A stretch of DNA of 64,000 nucleotides, from the NCBI GenBank assembly GCA_020135845.1, contig JACHTQ010000002.1:1-64000 (forward strand). The letters run 5' to 3'. The position numbers were made by a program, and so were the translations under genes. Below, one piece after another: positions 10,571 to 19,281 of this stretch. Under the pieces are notes generated by a model, which made no database searches, was not told the DNA's origin, and saw nothing but the letters and a program-made list of their open reading frames with translations. The first letter of the stretch is position 1, and every line of letters begins with the position of its first letter. Source of the stretch: Campylobacter sp. W0018 (GTDB taxonomy: Bacteria; Campylobacterota; Campylobacteria; Campylobacterales; Campylobacteraceae).

Positions 10571-11247
10571 AATTATGCGTTGCATTAGATCTTGCCACCA
10601 AAGAAGAATGTCTTAATATAGCCAAAGAATTAAAAGGCTTGGATCTTTGGCTTAAAATAGGCCTAAGGGCTTATCTAAGAGATGGTTTTAAATTTATAGA
10701 AGAATTAAAAAAAATAGATCATTTTAAAATCTTTTTAGATTTAAAAATTCATGACATTCCCAATACAACTGCGGATGCGTGTGAAGAAATTTCCAAACTT
10801 GGAGTTGATATGATCAATATCCATGCAAGTGTTGGAAATATAGCGATGCAAGAAGTGATGAATAGGCTTAATAAACTTTCTAAGCGCCCCTTAGTTTTGG
10901 CCGTTTCTGCTCTAACTAGTTTTGATGAAGAGCATTTTTTCAATATTTATAAACAAAGCATTGATGAAGCTGTGATTAATTTTGCCAAAATGTCTTATCA
11001 AAATGGGCTTGATGGTATGGTATGCTCTGTTTTTGAAAGCAAAAATATCAAAAACAATACTCACCAAAATTTTTTAACATTAACACCAGGTATTCGTCCT
11101 TTTGGAGAGAATAATGACGATCAAAAACGAGTTGCTAATTTAGAAACGGCTAAAGAAAATAAAAGTGATTTTATAGTCGTAGGACGCCCTATATATAAAA
11201 ATAAAGATCCTAAATCAATCTGTGAGAAAATTTTGGAGCTTATATGA
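10567..11247 (+). CDS. pyrF: Orotidine-5'-phosphate decarboxylase
   Basis: Final step of UMP synthesis: decarboxylates OMP. It is 226 residues, a TIM barrel. The catalytic Asp/Lys network is seen as [13 protein letters not shown]. Other landmarks are LDLATKEE at the start, [24 protein letters not shown] and VVGRPIYKN (phosphate-binding Arg). It overlaps nusB by 4 bases. Its stop overlaps the ATG of a 54-codon gene, so at least two more genes are probably translated from the same message. Confidence 0.96.
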   Translation: MKLCVALDLATKEECLNIAKELKGLDLWLKIGLRAYLRDGFKFIEELKKIDHFKIFLDLKIHDIPNTTADACEEISKLGVDMINIHASVGNIAMQEVMNRLNKLSKRPLVLAVSALTSFDEEHFFNIYKQSIDEAVINFAKMSYQNGLDGMVCSVFESKNIKNNTHQNFLTLTPGIRPFGENNDDQKRVANLETAKENKSDFIVVGRPIYKNKDPKSICEKILELI

Positions 11248-11408
11248 ATAAAGAAAAAATAAATGAAGAAAATATAGATCAAATTTATGAAAACAATCAA
11301 AAAAAAGAATGGGATATTTGCAAAAATTTTGAAGAATGGATTAAAACTCAACCTGATAAAGAAAAAGCTTTAAAAGAATTTTATCAAAAGTGTGGGATAA
11401 AGTATTGA
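11244..11408 (+). CDS. Small hypothetical protein, 54 aa, between pyrF and Cj0380c-like gene
   Basis: ATG at 11244 overlaps the pyrF stop (ATATGA) after a GGAG at 11235-11238. The frame runs 54 codons to TGA at 11406-11408. The product starts [18 protein letters not shown] and ends [10 protein letters not shown]. It is highly charged, with no membrane segment, two Cys and several Trp/Tyr. The 4-base overlap with pyrF and the 19-base overlap with the next gene support real translation, since the whole operon is built of such overlaps. Function unknown; it is probably cytoplasmic. Confidence 0.65.
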   Translation: MNKEKINEENIDQIYENNQKKEWDICKNFEEWIKTQPDKEKALKEFYQKCGIKY

Positions 11409-12187
11409 ACTATCAGCAATTAGAATGTGATTATTTTAATCTTTATAATCAATTTATTAGCGTCGATTCTACTATTTCTTTTGAAAAAAATAATCGAATT
11501 TTAATCAAGGATTTTGTATTTTTTTATCATCAAATTTTAAAACAAAAAGATTTTAATTACTTAACAGGTATAAGAAATAAAATCGCCCTAAAAGTTCAAA
11601 AATATATGCAGCAATATTCTATAATACCAAAAAGTCTTAATCTTTCTTGTTTAAGAGAAAATAAACATATTGATTTTTTTGAAATGTTTTATAAAGCTTT
11701 GGGATATTTTGTCGCTTTTAGACAAAAACTCAATGAAGATCAAAAACTCCAAATCATTATATCTAGCATTGATGAAAGCTTTGGATATAAATTTTCAATA
11801 GAAAATTTTCAAAATTTAGATCATTTTAAAAAAAGTGATATTTTAACCCTTCCAGAAAGATGCCTTAATAATTTTCACCTAGCAATGATTCATCTTTGCA
11901 TTATGATCCTTAATCCCCTTAATCTAAAAGATTATAATCAACATCTTGATAAGGCGATTAATTATCTTATTGATGGCTCTTTTAATATTTATGAGATCAT
12001 CTTAAAAGAATATTCTTTATTGTATCCAAAAGATCAAAATTTTAAACAAGAACTTGCCAAACTTAAAGAATTAGAAGTCCAAATTCTTATGCAAGAAATT
12101 TCAAAATTAAAGCTATCAAACAATTACAAAGAACTATGCGGGGAAATTCTTTACAATTTAGAACTTGAAAAAATAACCCAAAAATAA
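11390..12187 (+). CDS. Hypothetical protein, Cj0380c-like
   Basis: A 265-residue protein with no recognised domain, no signal peptide and no membrane helix. It is Leu/Ile/Lys/Asn-rich and mostly helical by eye, with paired hydrophobic stretches such as LNNFHLAMIHLCIMILNPLN near residue 165. Position matches C. jejuni Cj0380c. The start is uncertain. The open frame begins with GTG at 11390 ([10 protein letters not shown]), but a TTG at 11405 overlaps the stop of the preceding 54-codon gene and would fit translational coupling. It ends 53 bases before msrP, where a new promoter region seems to lie. Confidence 0.7.
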   Translation: MWDKVLNYQQLECDYFNLYNQFISVDSTISFEKNNRILIKDFVFFYHQILKQKDFNYLTGIRNKIALKVQKYMQQYSIIPKSLNLSCLRENKHIDFFEMFYKALGYFVAFRQKLNEDQKLQIIISSIDESFGYKFSIENFQNLDHFKKSDILTLPERCLNNFHLAMIHLCIMILNPLNLKDYNQHLDKAINYLIDGSFNIYEIILKEYSLLYPKDQNFKQELAKLKELEVQILMQEISKLKLSNNYKELCGEILYNLELEKITQK

Positions 12188-12191
12188 TCTT

Positions 12192-12207
12192 ATATTAGCT
12201 CTAATAT
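12192..12207 (+). promoter_or_regulatory. Inverted repeat upstream of msrPQ, candidate operator
   Basis: ATATTAG (12192-12198) and CTAATAT (12201-12207) form a perfect 7-bp inverted repeat with a 2-base spacer, 33 bases before the msrP ATG. No U-run follows, so a terminator for the upstream gene is unlikely. A regulator-binding site at the msrPQ promoter is a guess from position only. Confidence 0.35.
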
Positions 12208-12240
12208 GCTTTAATAATAAGAATTTTAACAAGGAAAAAT

Positions 12241-13134
12241 ATGCATATTACGCCTGAATACTTATATCAAAAAAGAAGAAAATTTTTAAAATTAGGTGTT
12301 AGAGCACTCGTAAGTTCTACTTTAATTAGTTCTAAACTTTCCGCTTTTAACTTCATCAAAGATAAAAACTCTAATAATTTAAAAATAAGCGATGAAGAAT
12401 TAGCTACAAATTATGTCAATTTTTATGAATTTTCCACCGATAAAAAAAGAGCTGTAGTCTTAGCTCAAAATTTTAACACTCAAAATTGGAAAATTGAAAT
12501 CAGCGGAGAAATTGAAAAGCCCATAACTCTTAACATGGAAGATATTTTAAAGTTTCCTTTAGAGGAAAGAATTTATCGATTTCGTTGCGTTGAAACTTGG
12601 TCTATGGTAGTTCCTTGGATTGGCTTTGAATTGCGTCATCTAATAGCAAAGGTAAAACCTACTCAAAAGGCTAAATTTATTAAATTTACAACACTTTTTG
12701 ACAAAAATCAATTTCCTGATCAAGATGCACTTTTTCCATCTATAGACTATCCTTATGTTGAAGGGCTTAGAATGGATGAGGCAATGCACCCGCTCACTTT
12801 GCTTGCTGTGGGAATGTATAAAAAACCTTTAAAATCACAAAATGGAGCTCCTATACGCTTAGTTGTTCCTTGGAAATATGGTTTTAAAAGTATAAAATCA
12901 ATTGTAAAAATTGAATTTGTAGAAAAACAGCCCCTTACAACTTGGCAAAATTATGCTCCAAATGAATATGGTTTTTATGCCAATGTTAATCCAAATGTAT
13001 CTCATCCAAGATGGTCTCAAGCAAATGAAAGAGCCTTGGGTGATTTTTTCACAAAACCTACTTTAATGTTTAATGGCTATGAGAAAGAGGTTGCAAAACT
13101 TTATGAAGGTATGGATTTAAAGGTTAATTTTTAA
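12241..13134 (+). CDS. msrP: Periplasmic methionine-sulfoxide reductase catalytic subunit MsrP (YedY)
   Basis: Molybdenum-cofactor enzyme that repairs oxidised methionine in periplasmic proteins. It is 297 residues. The N-terminus carries a twin-arginine signal (KRRKFLKLGVRALVSS), as needed for a folded molybdoprotein. The sulfite-oxidase-type core shows RFRCVETWSMVVPW, where the Cys would bind molybdenum, then GAPIRLVVPWKYGFKSIK and the late NPNVSHPRWSQANE, all family landmarks. It corresponds to Cj0379c. AAGGA lies 6 bases before the ATG. The stop overlaps msrQ by one base (TAATG). Confidence 0.93.
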   Translation: MHITPEYLYQKRRKFLKLGVRALVSSTLISSKLSAFNFIKDKNSNNLKISDEELATNYVNFYEFSTDKKRAVVLAQNFNTQNWKIEISGEIEKPITLNMEDILKFPLEERIYRFRCVETWSMVVPWIGFELRHLIAKVKPTQKAKFIKFTTLFDKNQFPDQDALFPSIDYPYVEGLRMDEAMHPLTLLAVGMYKKPLKSQNGAPIRLVVPWKYGFKSIKSIVKIEFVEKQPLTTWQNYAPNEYGFYANVNPNVSHPRWSQANERALGDFFTKPTLMFNGYEKEVAKLYEGMDLKVNF

Positions 13135-13685
13135 TGAGTAAATATTTTAATTTTTTTGCTTTCGTATTTTTCTTAGTAAGTTTGATTTATTCTTTCTATA
13201 ATATTATAAAATCCTTTGATTTTGTAAAAGAAATTTATTTTAATACAGGAATTTTTGCTTTAATATTTTTAAATTTAAGTTTATTTTTTTCTTTATTTAA
13301 ATTCAAATCAACTAAAAATTATCCTAAAATTTTAGGATTTTTTGCAACCTTTTGGAGTGTTATTCATTTTTTAAACTATTTTATTTTTGATAGAAATGCT
13401 CAGATTTCAAGACTTTTAAATGATATTTTATTCCATTTTCTAGAAACAACTGGATTTATAGCTTTTGTTATCATTTGCTTGATGTTTTTAAGTTCTTTTA
13501 ATTACTTTAAGAAAATACACAAAATAAGAAAATTAGGATATTTATGCTTAGTTATTGCAAGCTATCATTATTTTTTAAGTCCTAAAATTCCTATGTTTTG
13601 GGAATGGAGTGCTTTAATTATAGCAATGATTTATTTTATTTTACGCTATATTAAAAACCTACGATTTTACTTTTATCAAAACTAG
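13134..13685 (+). CDS. msrQ: Haem-binding membrane subunit MsrQ (YedZ)
   Basis: A 183-residue protein with about six hydrophobic helices, placed directly after msrP (one-base overlap). MsrQ is the inner-membrane b-haem partner that passes electrons from the quinone pool to MsrP. Conserved His positions of the ferric-reductase-like fold are plausible at VIHFLNYFIF and IASYHYFLSPKIPM. Sequence similarity to E. coli YedZ is weak, so the call leans on synteny and topology. The last 35 bases overlap the 3' end of the convergent AAA ATPase gene. Confidence 0.82.
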   Translation: MSKYFNFFAFVFFLVSLIYSFYNIIKSFDFVKEIYFNTGIFALIFLNLSLFFSLFKFKSTKNYPKILGFFATFWSVIHFLNYFIFDRNAQISRLLNDILFHFLETTGFIAFVIICLMFLSSFNYFKKIHKIRKLGYLCLVIASYHYFLSPKIPMFWEWSALIIAMIYFILRYIKNLRFYFYQN

Positions 13686-15366
13686 AATTAAGTTCTTTTT
13701 GTATGCTTTCTAGGAAATCTTGCATGTGAAAAATTCCTTCTTTGGAAATTGCAACTTTTAAGGCTGTATTTTTTATGATCATTAAAATTTGTGCCCCGCT
13801 TAATTCATAATTAGCTAAGATATTGATATCAAATTTTTTATCAAATTCAGCTTTTTTAGGTAAAAATTTTTCCCACATTTTTAACCTATCTTTAAAATCA
13901 GGCTTTTTAAATTCTATTTTATAATCGAATCTTCTTGAAAATGCCATATCTAAGCTCTCTAAAAAATTCGTAGTTGCAATCATCACTCCACTAAACCGCT
14001 CAATCTGCTCTAAAAAGATATTTTGCATTTGATTATGCATCTTATCACTTCCTGCACTGCTTTCAACCCTTGTGCTTAAAAATTGATCCGCCTCATTTAA
14101 CAATAAAATAGGACTTTGTTTGCAAGTTTGTACTATATTTTTATAAGTATCAAAAATTTTCCTAACATTTTGCTCACTTTCACCTACCCACTTGCTAAGA
14201 ATTTTAGAACAATCGAAACTAAGAACTGATTTTTTCATCGACTTAGCCATAGCTAAAGCCGACATAGTTTTTCCAGTTCCAGCTGGCCCATAAAAAATAA
14301 TTTTAGCTTCTATGTTTTTATTATTTTTTACACCCCATAAATTTAATCTTTCAAGTACTTTTTTATCTTGTTGCTTAAGAATACTTTCTAAAAGCTCTTT
14401 GGTATTTTCAGGTATAATAATATCATTAATATTAACCCTTGGTTCTATAAGTTCAAAAATATCTTGCTCTTTTAAAACATTTTCAATTTTAATTTTTTTA
14501 CTTTGTTTTGGCTCAAAATTAATCACCCTTTGTAAAATTTCATCTGTGATAAAAAAGCTTTTTGAAATATCTCCAAAAGAATTTAAATACTCATCATATT
14601 CTATTAAATTTAAAAGCGGAGAATTTTCTTGTAATAATCTTTTATTTTTATGCTTGTCAAGCTCATCTTCACTAATAAGAGACAATAAAAAATTCATTTC
14701 TCTAAAAGTCGAATTTTCATTGCTTAATAAATATTCTTCTCTTAAAAGCGTTAAAAAAATAATTTGCTCTTTTTGATTGAGATTAAATTCCTTAAAAATA
14801 TCAGATAAAACATTATAAAATTTACTTTTTTTCAAACGCTCTTTAATGTAATTTTCGCAAAGTTTAATTTGCTCTTTTAATTCACTATTGTAAGCGCTTT
14901 TTCTAATAAAACTCAATCTTTCATAAAGTTCAACGCGCACAAATTCATCTTTAAGATATTCTAAATAATCGGTATAAGCTTCTTTTTTACTAAAATCTAA
15001 ATTATTAGATTTTGATTCTAGAAATTCTAAAAAATATTCGCTTAAGCTTAGTTCACACTGTAATAAATTCAAACTTAAAGTCTGATTTTTATTGCTTTCA
15101 ATATTTTTAAAAAAACTAGAATTTTGATTAACAAAACCTCTTTCTATTAGTTTTTTTAAATCCCCTAAAACATCCAAGTATGCATATTTTTCTATGCCAA
15201 AAATACTAGATAACAAAGTAAATGCATTTACAGAAGGAACTGAAATAACATAATGCTTACAAAGTTCTCTTAAAATCAAAGCTTCATTTTTAGAACATTT
15301 TAGTTCTTTATAAATTTGAGTTTTTTCTATAGTTTTTAAATTTAAAAATTCTTTGAGTTTTAGCAT
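13651..15366 (-). CDS. AAA-family ATPase, CDC48-like single module (Cj0377-like)
   Basis: A 571-residue protein. The N-terminal 310 residues are helical and charged, with no known domain. Residues about 350-520 form one AAA+ module. Walker A is YGPAGTGKTMSALAMAK. Walker B is PILLLNEADQFLS, with Asn-Glu-Ala-Asp in place of the commoner Asp-Glu-x-Asp. Sensor 1 is MIATTNFLESLD and the arginine finger region is AFSRRFDYKIEFKKPD. A helical lid follows (YELSGAQILMIIKNTALK). It is probably a hexameric remodelling or unfolding ATPase; the substrate is unknown. It begins at the stop of the secreted protein gene (shared base), and its 3' end overlaps msrQ on the opposite strand. Confidence 0.85.
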   Translation of the reverse strand: MLKLKEFLNLKTIEKTQIYKELKCSKNEALILRELCKHYVISVPSVNAFTLLSSIFGIEKYAYLDVLGDLKKLIERGFVNQNSSFFKNIESNKNQTLSLNLLQCELSLSEYFLEFLESKSNNLDFSKKEAYTDYLEYLKDEFVRVELYERLSFIRKSAYNSELKEQIKLCENYIKERLKKSKFYNVLSDIFKEFNLNQKEQIIFLTLLREEYLLSNENSTFREMNFLLSLISEDELDKHKNKRLLQENSPLLNLIEYDEYLNSFGDISKSFFITDEILQRVINFEPKQSKKIKIENVLKEQDIFELIEPRVNINDIIIPENTKELLESILKQQDKKVLERLNLWGVKNNKNIEAKIIFYGPAGTGKTMSALAMAKSMKKSVLSFDCSKILSKWVGESEQNVRKIFDTYKNIVQTCKQSPILLLNEADQFLSTRVESSAGSDKMHNQMQNIFLEQIERFSGVMIATTNFLESLDMAFSRRFDYKIEFKKPDFKDRLKMWEKFLPKKAEFDKKFDINILANYELSGAQILMIIKNTALKVAISKEGIFHMQDFLESIQKELNSSFDKSKIVGF

Positions 15367-16187
15367 TATTTCTTAAATTCCTCTATTTCATTATTAAAAA
15401 AATCAATACAAATATTTTCATCTAAAAAATGATTTTCAAAAGGCAAATAACACATTTTAACCCCATAAGGAGTCAATAAAAAATTATCATTAAAATTCAT
15501 TTTTTCAACATCTTCAAAACATTCTGCACAGATTTTTTTAAGTTTTTCATGCAAAAGATTTAAAAACTGATGATTTTTTATATCATATAATTGATCTAAA
15601 TGAATAAAAGTATTTTTTTTAATATCATAAACGAAATTGTTAAGCTCTAAAATCGGGCGTTCCATTTCATCTTTATAAAAATAATATTGCTCTTGAAAGC
15701 TTAATTTTCCATCTTTTAAAAATATAGGTTTTTGAATAATTTGTTCAAAATCAAAATCTTTATTGCTTAGTTGATGAAATTTTTTAAATTCATCATTCTT
15801 TAAAAAATCCAAACAACTCTTAATTTTAATATTATTTTGATCTTCAAAAAGATATAAATTTGCAAGACCTAATTTTTGTGCTTTGATTTTTTTATTATCC
15901 AGTATTAATTCTTTTGCTTCATTGATTGTATAGATATTATCTTGGTCTTTCCAAACCTTTGAGGTTTTAAAAATAGGAATTTCTTTACTTGTATTAAGAT
16001 CGCTTAAGACTATAAAGCTAGGGCTTGTTTGATTTATATCTTTATCAAATACAGGTATAAAAGGCGCATCTTCATAGATTATGGCAAAAATTTGCTTGTC
16101 TTTTAGATCATAAAAATACGCTTCGCCTTTATAATTTTTAGAAAAAAGTAAGCTGGTGGCAAAAAATAAAAATAAAAAAAATTTCAA
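15366..16187 (-). CDS. Predicted periplasmic protein (Cj0376-like)
   Basis: 273 residues with a Sec signal peptide (MKFFLFLFFATSLLFS, cleavage probably after LFS). The mature part starts KNYKGEAYFYDLKDKQIFA. It is rich in Lys, Asn, Phe and Asp, with five or six Cys, among them a KSCLDF and a KKICAECFEDVE segment that could form disulfides. No named domain recognised. It lies 4 bases after the lipoprotein gene and shares a base with the AAA ATPase, so the three are probably one transcriptional unit. Confidence 0.75.
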   Translation of the reverse strand: MKFFLFLFFATSLLFSKNYKGEAYFYDLKDKQIFAIIYEDAPFIPVFDKDINQTSPSFIVLSDLNTSKEIPIFKTSKVWKDQDNIYTINEAKELILDNKKIKAQKLGLANLYLFEDQNNIKIKSCLDFLKNDEFKKFHQLSNKDFDFEQIIQKPIFLKDGKLSFQEQYYFYKDEMERPILELNNFVYDIKKNTFIHLDQLYDIKNHQFLNLLHEKLKKICAECFEDVEKMNFNDNFLLTPYGVKMCYLPFENHFLDENICIDFFNNEIEEFKK

Positions 16188-16191
16188 AATT

Positions 16192-16668
16192 TTATCCTTG
16201 GTAACTTAAAATGATTTTTATACGTGAAGCTGCATCAAAAAAACCGATTTTATTTTTAGAAACTTCATAAAAAATTTCATAATTTTTTGCTTTTAATTTT
16301 TGTTTAAATCCGCTAGCTGTTTTTTGCAAATTTTTTCCTTGCCATAAAGGTTTTGCATTTAAAATATCACTTAAGATATCATCATAATATTCATTTTTAA
16401 AAAATTTTTTATTAAAAACTTTTTTATCATAACATGCAGCATTTAAACAAATTTTATCTTTAATTTTCAAATTAAAAAAAGCTTGACCTAAATGATAAAC
16501 CTCTAAATTTAAGGTTTGATTTTCTTTTATTAAAAATCCAAAATCACTCATTTTAAGAAAAGGCGAATTTATAGTTATCGCTATGCTTTGAGTGAGATTA
16601 TTTTGATTTTTTACAGCACACGCATTAAAAAAGAATATTATTAAAAAGAAAAAAAATATTTTTTTCAA
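16192..16668 (-). CDS. Predicted lipoprotein (Cj0375-like)
   Basis: 158 residues. The N-terminus is a lipoprotein signal: a hydrophobic KIFFFFLIIFFFNAC core with lipidated Cys at about residue 17, followed by AVKNQNN. The mature domain holds a CLNAACYDKKVF segment with two Cys. No characterised family recognised. The residue after the Cys is Ala, not Asp, which is compatible with onward transport to the outer membrane in enteric-type sorting. Part of the minus-strand run with yajQ (11 bases upstream) and the secreted protein (4 bases downstream). Confidence 0.78.
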   Translation of the reverse strand: MKKIFFFFLIIFFFNACAVKNQNNLTQSIAITINSPFLKMSDFGFLIKENQTLNLEVYHLGQAFFNLKIKDKICLNAACYDKKVFNKKFFKNEYYDDILSDILNAKPLWQGKNLQKTASGFKQKLKAKNYEIFYEVSKNKIGFFDAASRIKIILSYQG

Positions 16669-16679
16669 AATTCTAAACC

Positions 16680-17171
16680 TTATTTTAAATTTTTAAAACT
16701 GATATTTAGCTCAAGATCAAGCTCGCGAACAATTTTCATCACAGCTTGCAAATCATCAATTTGTTTTGCTACAACACGAATTTCATCTCCTCTGATTGAA
16801 GAATTCACCTTTAATTTACTCTCTTTTATAGCCTTGTTAATTTTTTTAGCATTTTCACTATCTATGGAATCATTTGCTTTTAAATTTAAATGAAACATAG
16901 CTCCATTTTCACGAGAAAGCTCCTTAATAGCACTAGAATTAATTCCTCTTTTGATAAGCTTAGAGATAACAATGTCTTTTAAAACATCAAGTTTTGACTC
17001 ACTTGAGGAGCTAAGTTTAAAAATACTATCTTTTTCGTTAAACTGAATTTCAGTTTTAATACCCTTTAAATCATATCTTGAATCTAATTCTTTTTTTGCT
17101 TGCTCAAAAGCATTTTTAAGCTCTTGTTTGTCTATTGCTGCAGAAATATCAAAACTGTGTTCACTTGCCAT
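16680..17171 (-). CDS. yajQ: YajQ family nucleotide-binding protein
   Basis: 163 residues, full length for the YajQ/UPF0234 family (two ferredoxin-like RNP-type folds). It starts [20 protein letters not shown], then [14 protein letters not shown], and shows the second-domain [22 protein letters not shown]. Members bind RNA or nucleotides; in Xanthomonas and Pseudomonas a homologue binds cyclic-di-GMP, but Campylobacter generally lacks diguanylate cyclases, so that role is doubtful here. It overlaps the dehydrogenase upstream by 11 bases. Confidence 0.92.
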   Translation of the reverse strand: MASEHSFDISAAIDKQELKNAFEQAKKELDSRYDLKGIKTEIQFNEKDSIFKLSSSSESKLDVLKDIVISKLIKRGINSSAIKELSRENGAMFHLNLKANDSIDSENAKKINKAIKESKLKVNSSIRGDEIRVVAKQIDDLQAVMKIVRELDLELNISFKNLK

Positions 17172-18099
17172 TTTTTATCCATTCTTCAAGATTTTCATAA
17201 ACTCTACTCATTAAAGTTTCAATAGCCTCTTTGGATGCCCATGCAACATGAGGAGTGATGATAAGGTGATCTTTATTTTTAATGTTTAAAAGTGGATGAT
17301 TTTCCAACATAGGTTCTTTTTCCAATACATCAAGCCCAACCTTGATATTTTTTTTATCCATCACCTTTGCCAAATCTAACTCATTTATAATGCCGCCTCT
17401 ACCAACATTAATCAAAACCGCATCATTTTTTAATAATTCCAATTTTTCTAAATTTAATAAATTCATCGTTTTGTTATTTAATGGAGCATGAATACTTACA
17501 ATATCACAAATCTTTAAAAGTTCATCTAATTCTAAACGTTCAAATTCTAGATTTGCATTTGCTCCACTTGTAGAGTAATAATAAATTTTAGTCCCAAAGG
17601 CCTTTGAAATTTTAGCAACTTCTTTTCCTATAGAACCAAGTCCTATAATACCATGTTTTTTGCCTTCCATACTGGTTAAAATTCTACTAAAATCAGTAAA
17701 AATAGGACTTTTACACCATTTTTCATTTTTAACCCATCGATCATAATAAGGAATATGATTTAAAAAAGCAAAAATCAAAGCAAAAGTATGTTGCACAACA
17801 CTCATTGTAGAATATCCTGCAACATTTTTTACCACAATATTTCTTTCCTTGGCATAATCAACATCAATATTATTTAATCCCGTAGCAGTTTCTAATATAA
17901 GCTTAAGATTAGAACAAGTATCGATAATCTCTTTATCAATCACGACTTTATTGGTCATTGCAATATCAGCATCTTTTAAACGCTCAATTGTTTGTTCTTT
18001 ATCCTTAGTTGTATCATAAAGTTTGATTTCACCGAATTTTTCAAAAATACTAAAATTATAATTTCCTAAAGTTGCCACATCTAAACATACTATTTTCAT
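17161..18099 (-). CDS. D-2-hydroxyacid dehydrogenase (NAD-dependent)
   Basis: 312 residues with the 2-Hacid dehydrogenase fold. The Rossmann glycine motif is [14 protein letters not shown] (about 147-160). The active-site Arg lies in [10 protein letters not shown], the Glu in [10 protein letters not shown], and the His in [14 protein letters not shown]. The substrate is not determinable: candidates include glycerate, lactate or other short 2-oxo acids. It lies 3 bases after the ATP-grasp gene and overlaps yajQ by 11 bases. Confidence 0.92.
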   Translation of the reverse strand: MKIVCLDVATLGNYNFSIFEKFGEIKLYDTTKDKEQTIERLKDADIAMTNKVVIDKEIIDTCSNLKLILETATGLNNIDVDYAKERNIVVKNVAGYSTMSVVQHTFALIFAFLNHIPYYDRWVKNEKWCKSPIFTDFSRILTSMEGKKHGIIGLGSIGKEVAKISKAFGTKIYYYSTSGANANLEFERLELDELLKICDIVSIHAPLNNKTMNLLNLEKLELLKNDAVLINVGRGGIINELDLAKVMDKKNIKVGLDVLEKEPMLENHPLLNIKNKDHLIITPHVAWASKEAIETLMSRVYENLEEWIKNGK

Positions 18100-18102
18100 C
18101 TT

Positions 18103-19272
18103 TCACTCCTTAATAATATGCCCAACAAATTTTGAAGAATTATCAAGTATCATTCCACCTTTTCTAAAACCCAAACCACATCCTTCATAAGCAAAAAATA
18201 CTCCTGCTTGATAAAACTCATTCTCATACGAATTTAATTCTACATACTCTTGATACATGAATTTATTATTTTCATAAGGTCCTTTATTTTCCTTTAAAAT
18301 TTGCTCATCTTTAATAATACTTACATTAGCCCCTTCCCTACCAAAAACTGGCTTTTTGACATAAGTTTTTCCAATTAAGGGTTGATCTTTTGTTTCTAAA
18401 AGTAATGGATGATTAGGATAAAGTTCACACAAAATTTTCATAATGCCTTTTGATTGAAATATCAAAGTATAAGCAGGATTTAAAATGATGGCCTTTTGAT
18501 TACGCATGATCTGCGTTAAAAGCATGGCAAGATCTCCTTCTTCAATCGCTATGTCTTCCCAAGGTATCAATTTAAACCAATATTCATAGTTAATTCCATC
18601 TTTAAAAATACCCTCATCACTAAATTCCACCTCATCCACATAAGAAAAATTAGTTTCAAAACCCACTTCATTAGCGATATGAGCTAATAATTTCGTTGTG
18701 ATTTCCTCTTCTTTGTTTCCAGCAATACTCGAAAAAAGAATTTTCCAACCTTGATAGTAATTTTCAAACAAACTAGTATCATCATTAAGAGTAATTAATC
18801 TTTTAAAATTTTCCATTAAAGATTCATAGATATTATTAAATTGATGGCTTTCATCCATATTATTTTGTTTTAAAATCGCCCATTGTAAAATTGCACTCTC
18901 AAAAAGAGATGTTGGAGTATCTGCATTAAACTCTAAGAGCTTAATAGGTTTTCCATCCAATCCTCCAGCAAAATCAAATCTTCCATATAAATGCCAATGA
19001 ACATCATTTTCCCAACTCATTTTAATAGCATCTACAAGATTAAAAGGAATGCCTAGTTCATCAAAACGATTATTATCGATCACATTTTGTGCGGCTGCTA
19101 TAAACATATCGTAAAGCTCATTAGCCGCTTCATAATAAGCATTTGCCTCATTTTCTTTAACACAAACTAAAGTATCACTGATATAATCACTACCATCTTC
19201 ATCAGTATGCCAAGAAAAACCTATGCTTTCTAAATAATCCTTTTTAAGCTTATTAACTTTTAATAATCTCAT
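18103..19272 (-). CDS. ATP-grasp ligase of the glutathionylspermidine synthase/YgiC family
   Basis: 389 residues, full length for bacterial YgiC/YjfC-type proteins. Visible family features are the N-terminal HTDEDGSDYISDTL, the substrate loop with HWHLYGRFDFAGGLDGKPIKLLEFNADTP (cited as RFDFAGG then LLEFNADTPTSLFE), NPAYTLIFQSKGIM, the ATP-binding KKPVFGREGANVSI and the late YQEYVELNSYENEFYQAGVF. The family ligates a carboxylate to an amine using ATP. The textbook name implies glutathione and spermidine, but Campylobacter is not known to make glutathione, so another acceptor is likely. It sits 9 bases after a UPF0323 lipoprotein, the same pairing as E. coli ygiB-ygiC. Confidence 0.88.
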   Translation of the reverse strand: MRLLKVNKLKKDYLESIGFSWHTDEDGSDYISDTLVCVKENEANAYYEAANELYDMFIAAAQNVIDNNRFDELGIPFNLVDAIKMSWENDVHWHLYGRFDFAGGLDGKPIKLLEFNADTPTSLFESAILQWAILKQNNMDESHQFNNIYESLMENFKRLITLNDDTSLFENYYQGWKILFSSIAGNKEEEITTKLLAHIANEVGFETNFSYVDEVEFSDEGIFKDGINYEYWFKLIPWEDIAIEEGDLAMLLTQIMRNQKAIILNPAYTLIFQSKGIMKILCELYPNHPLLLETKDQPLIGKTYVKKPVFGREGANVSIIKDEQILKENKGPYENNKFMYQEYVELNSYENEFYQAGVFFAYEGCGLGFRKGGMILDNSSKFVGHIIKE

Positions 19273-19281
19273 ATATCTTCC

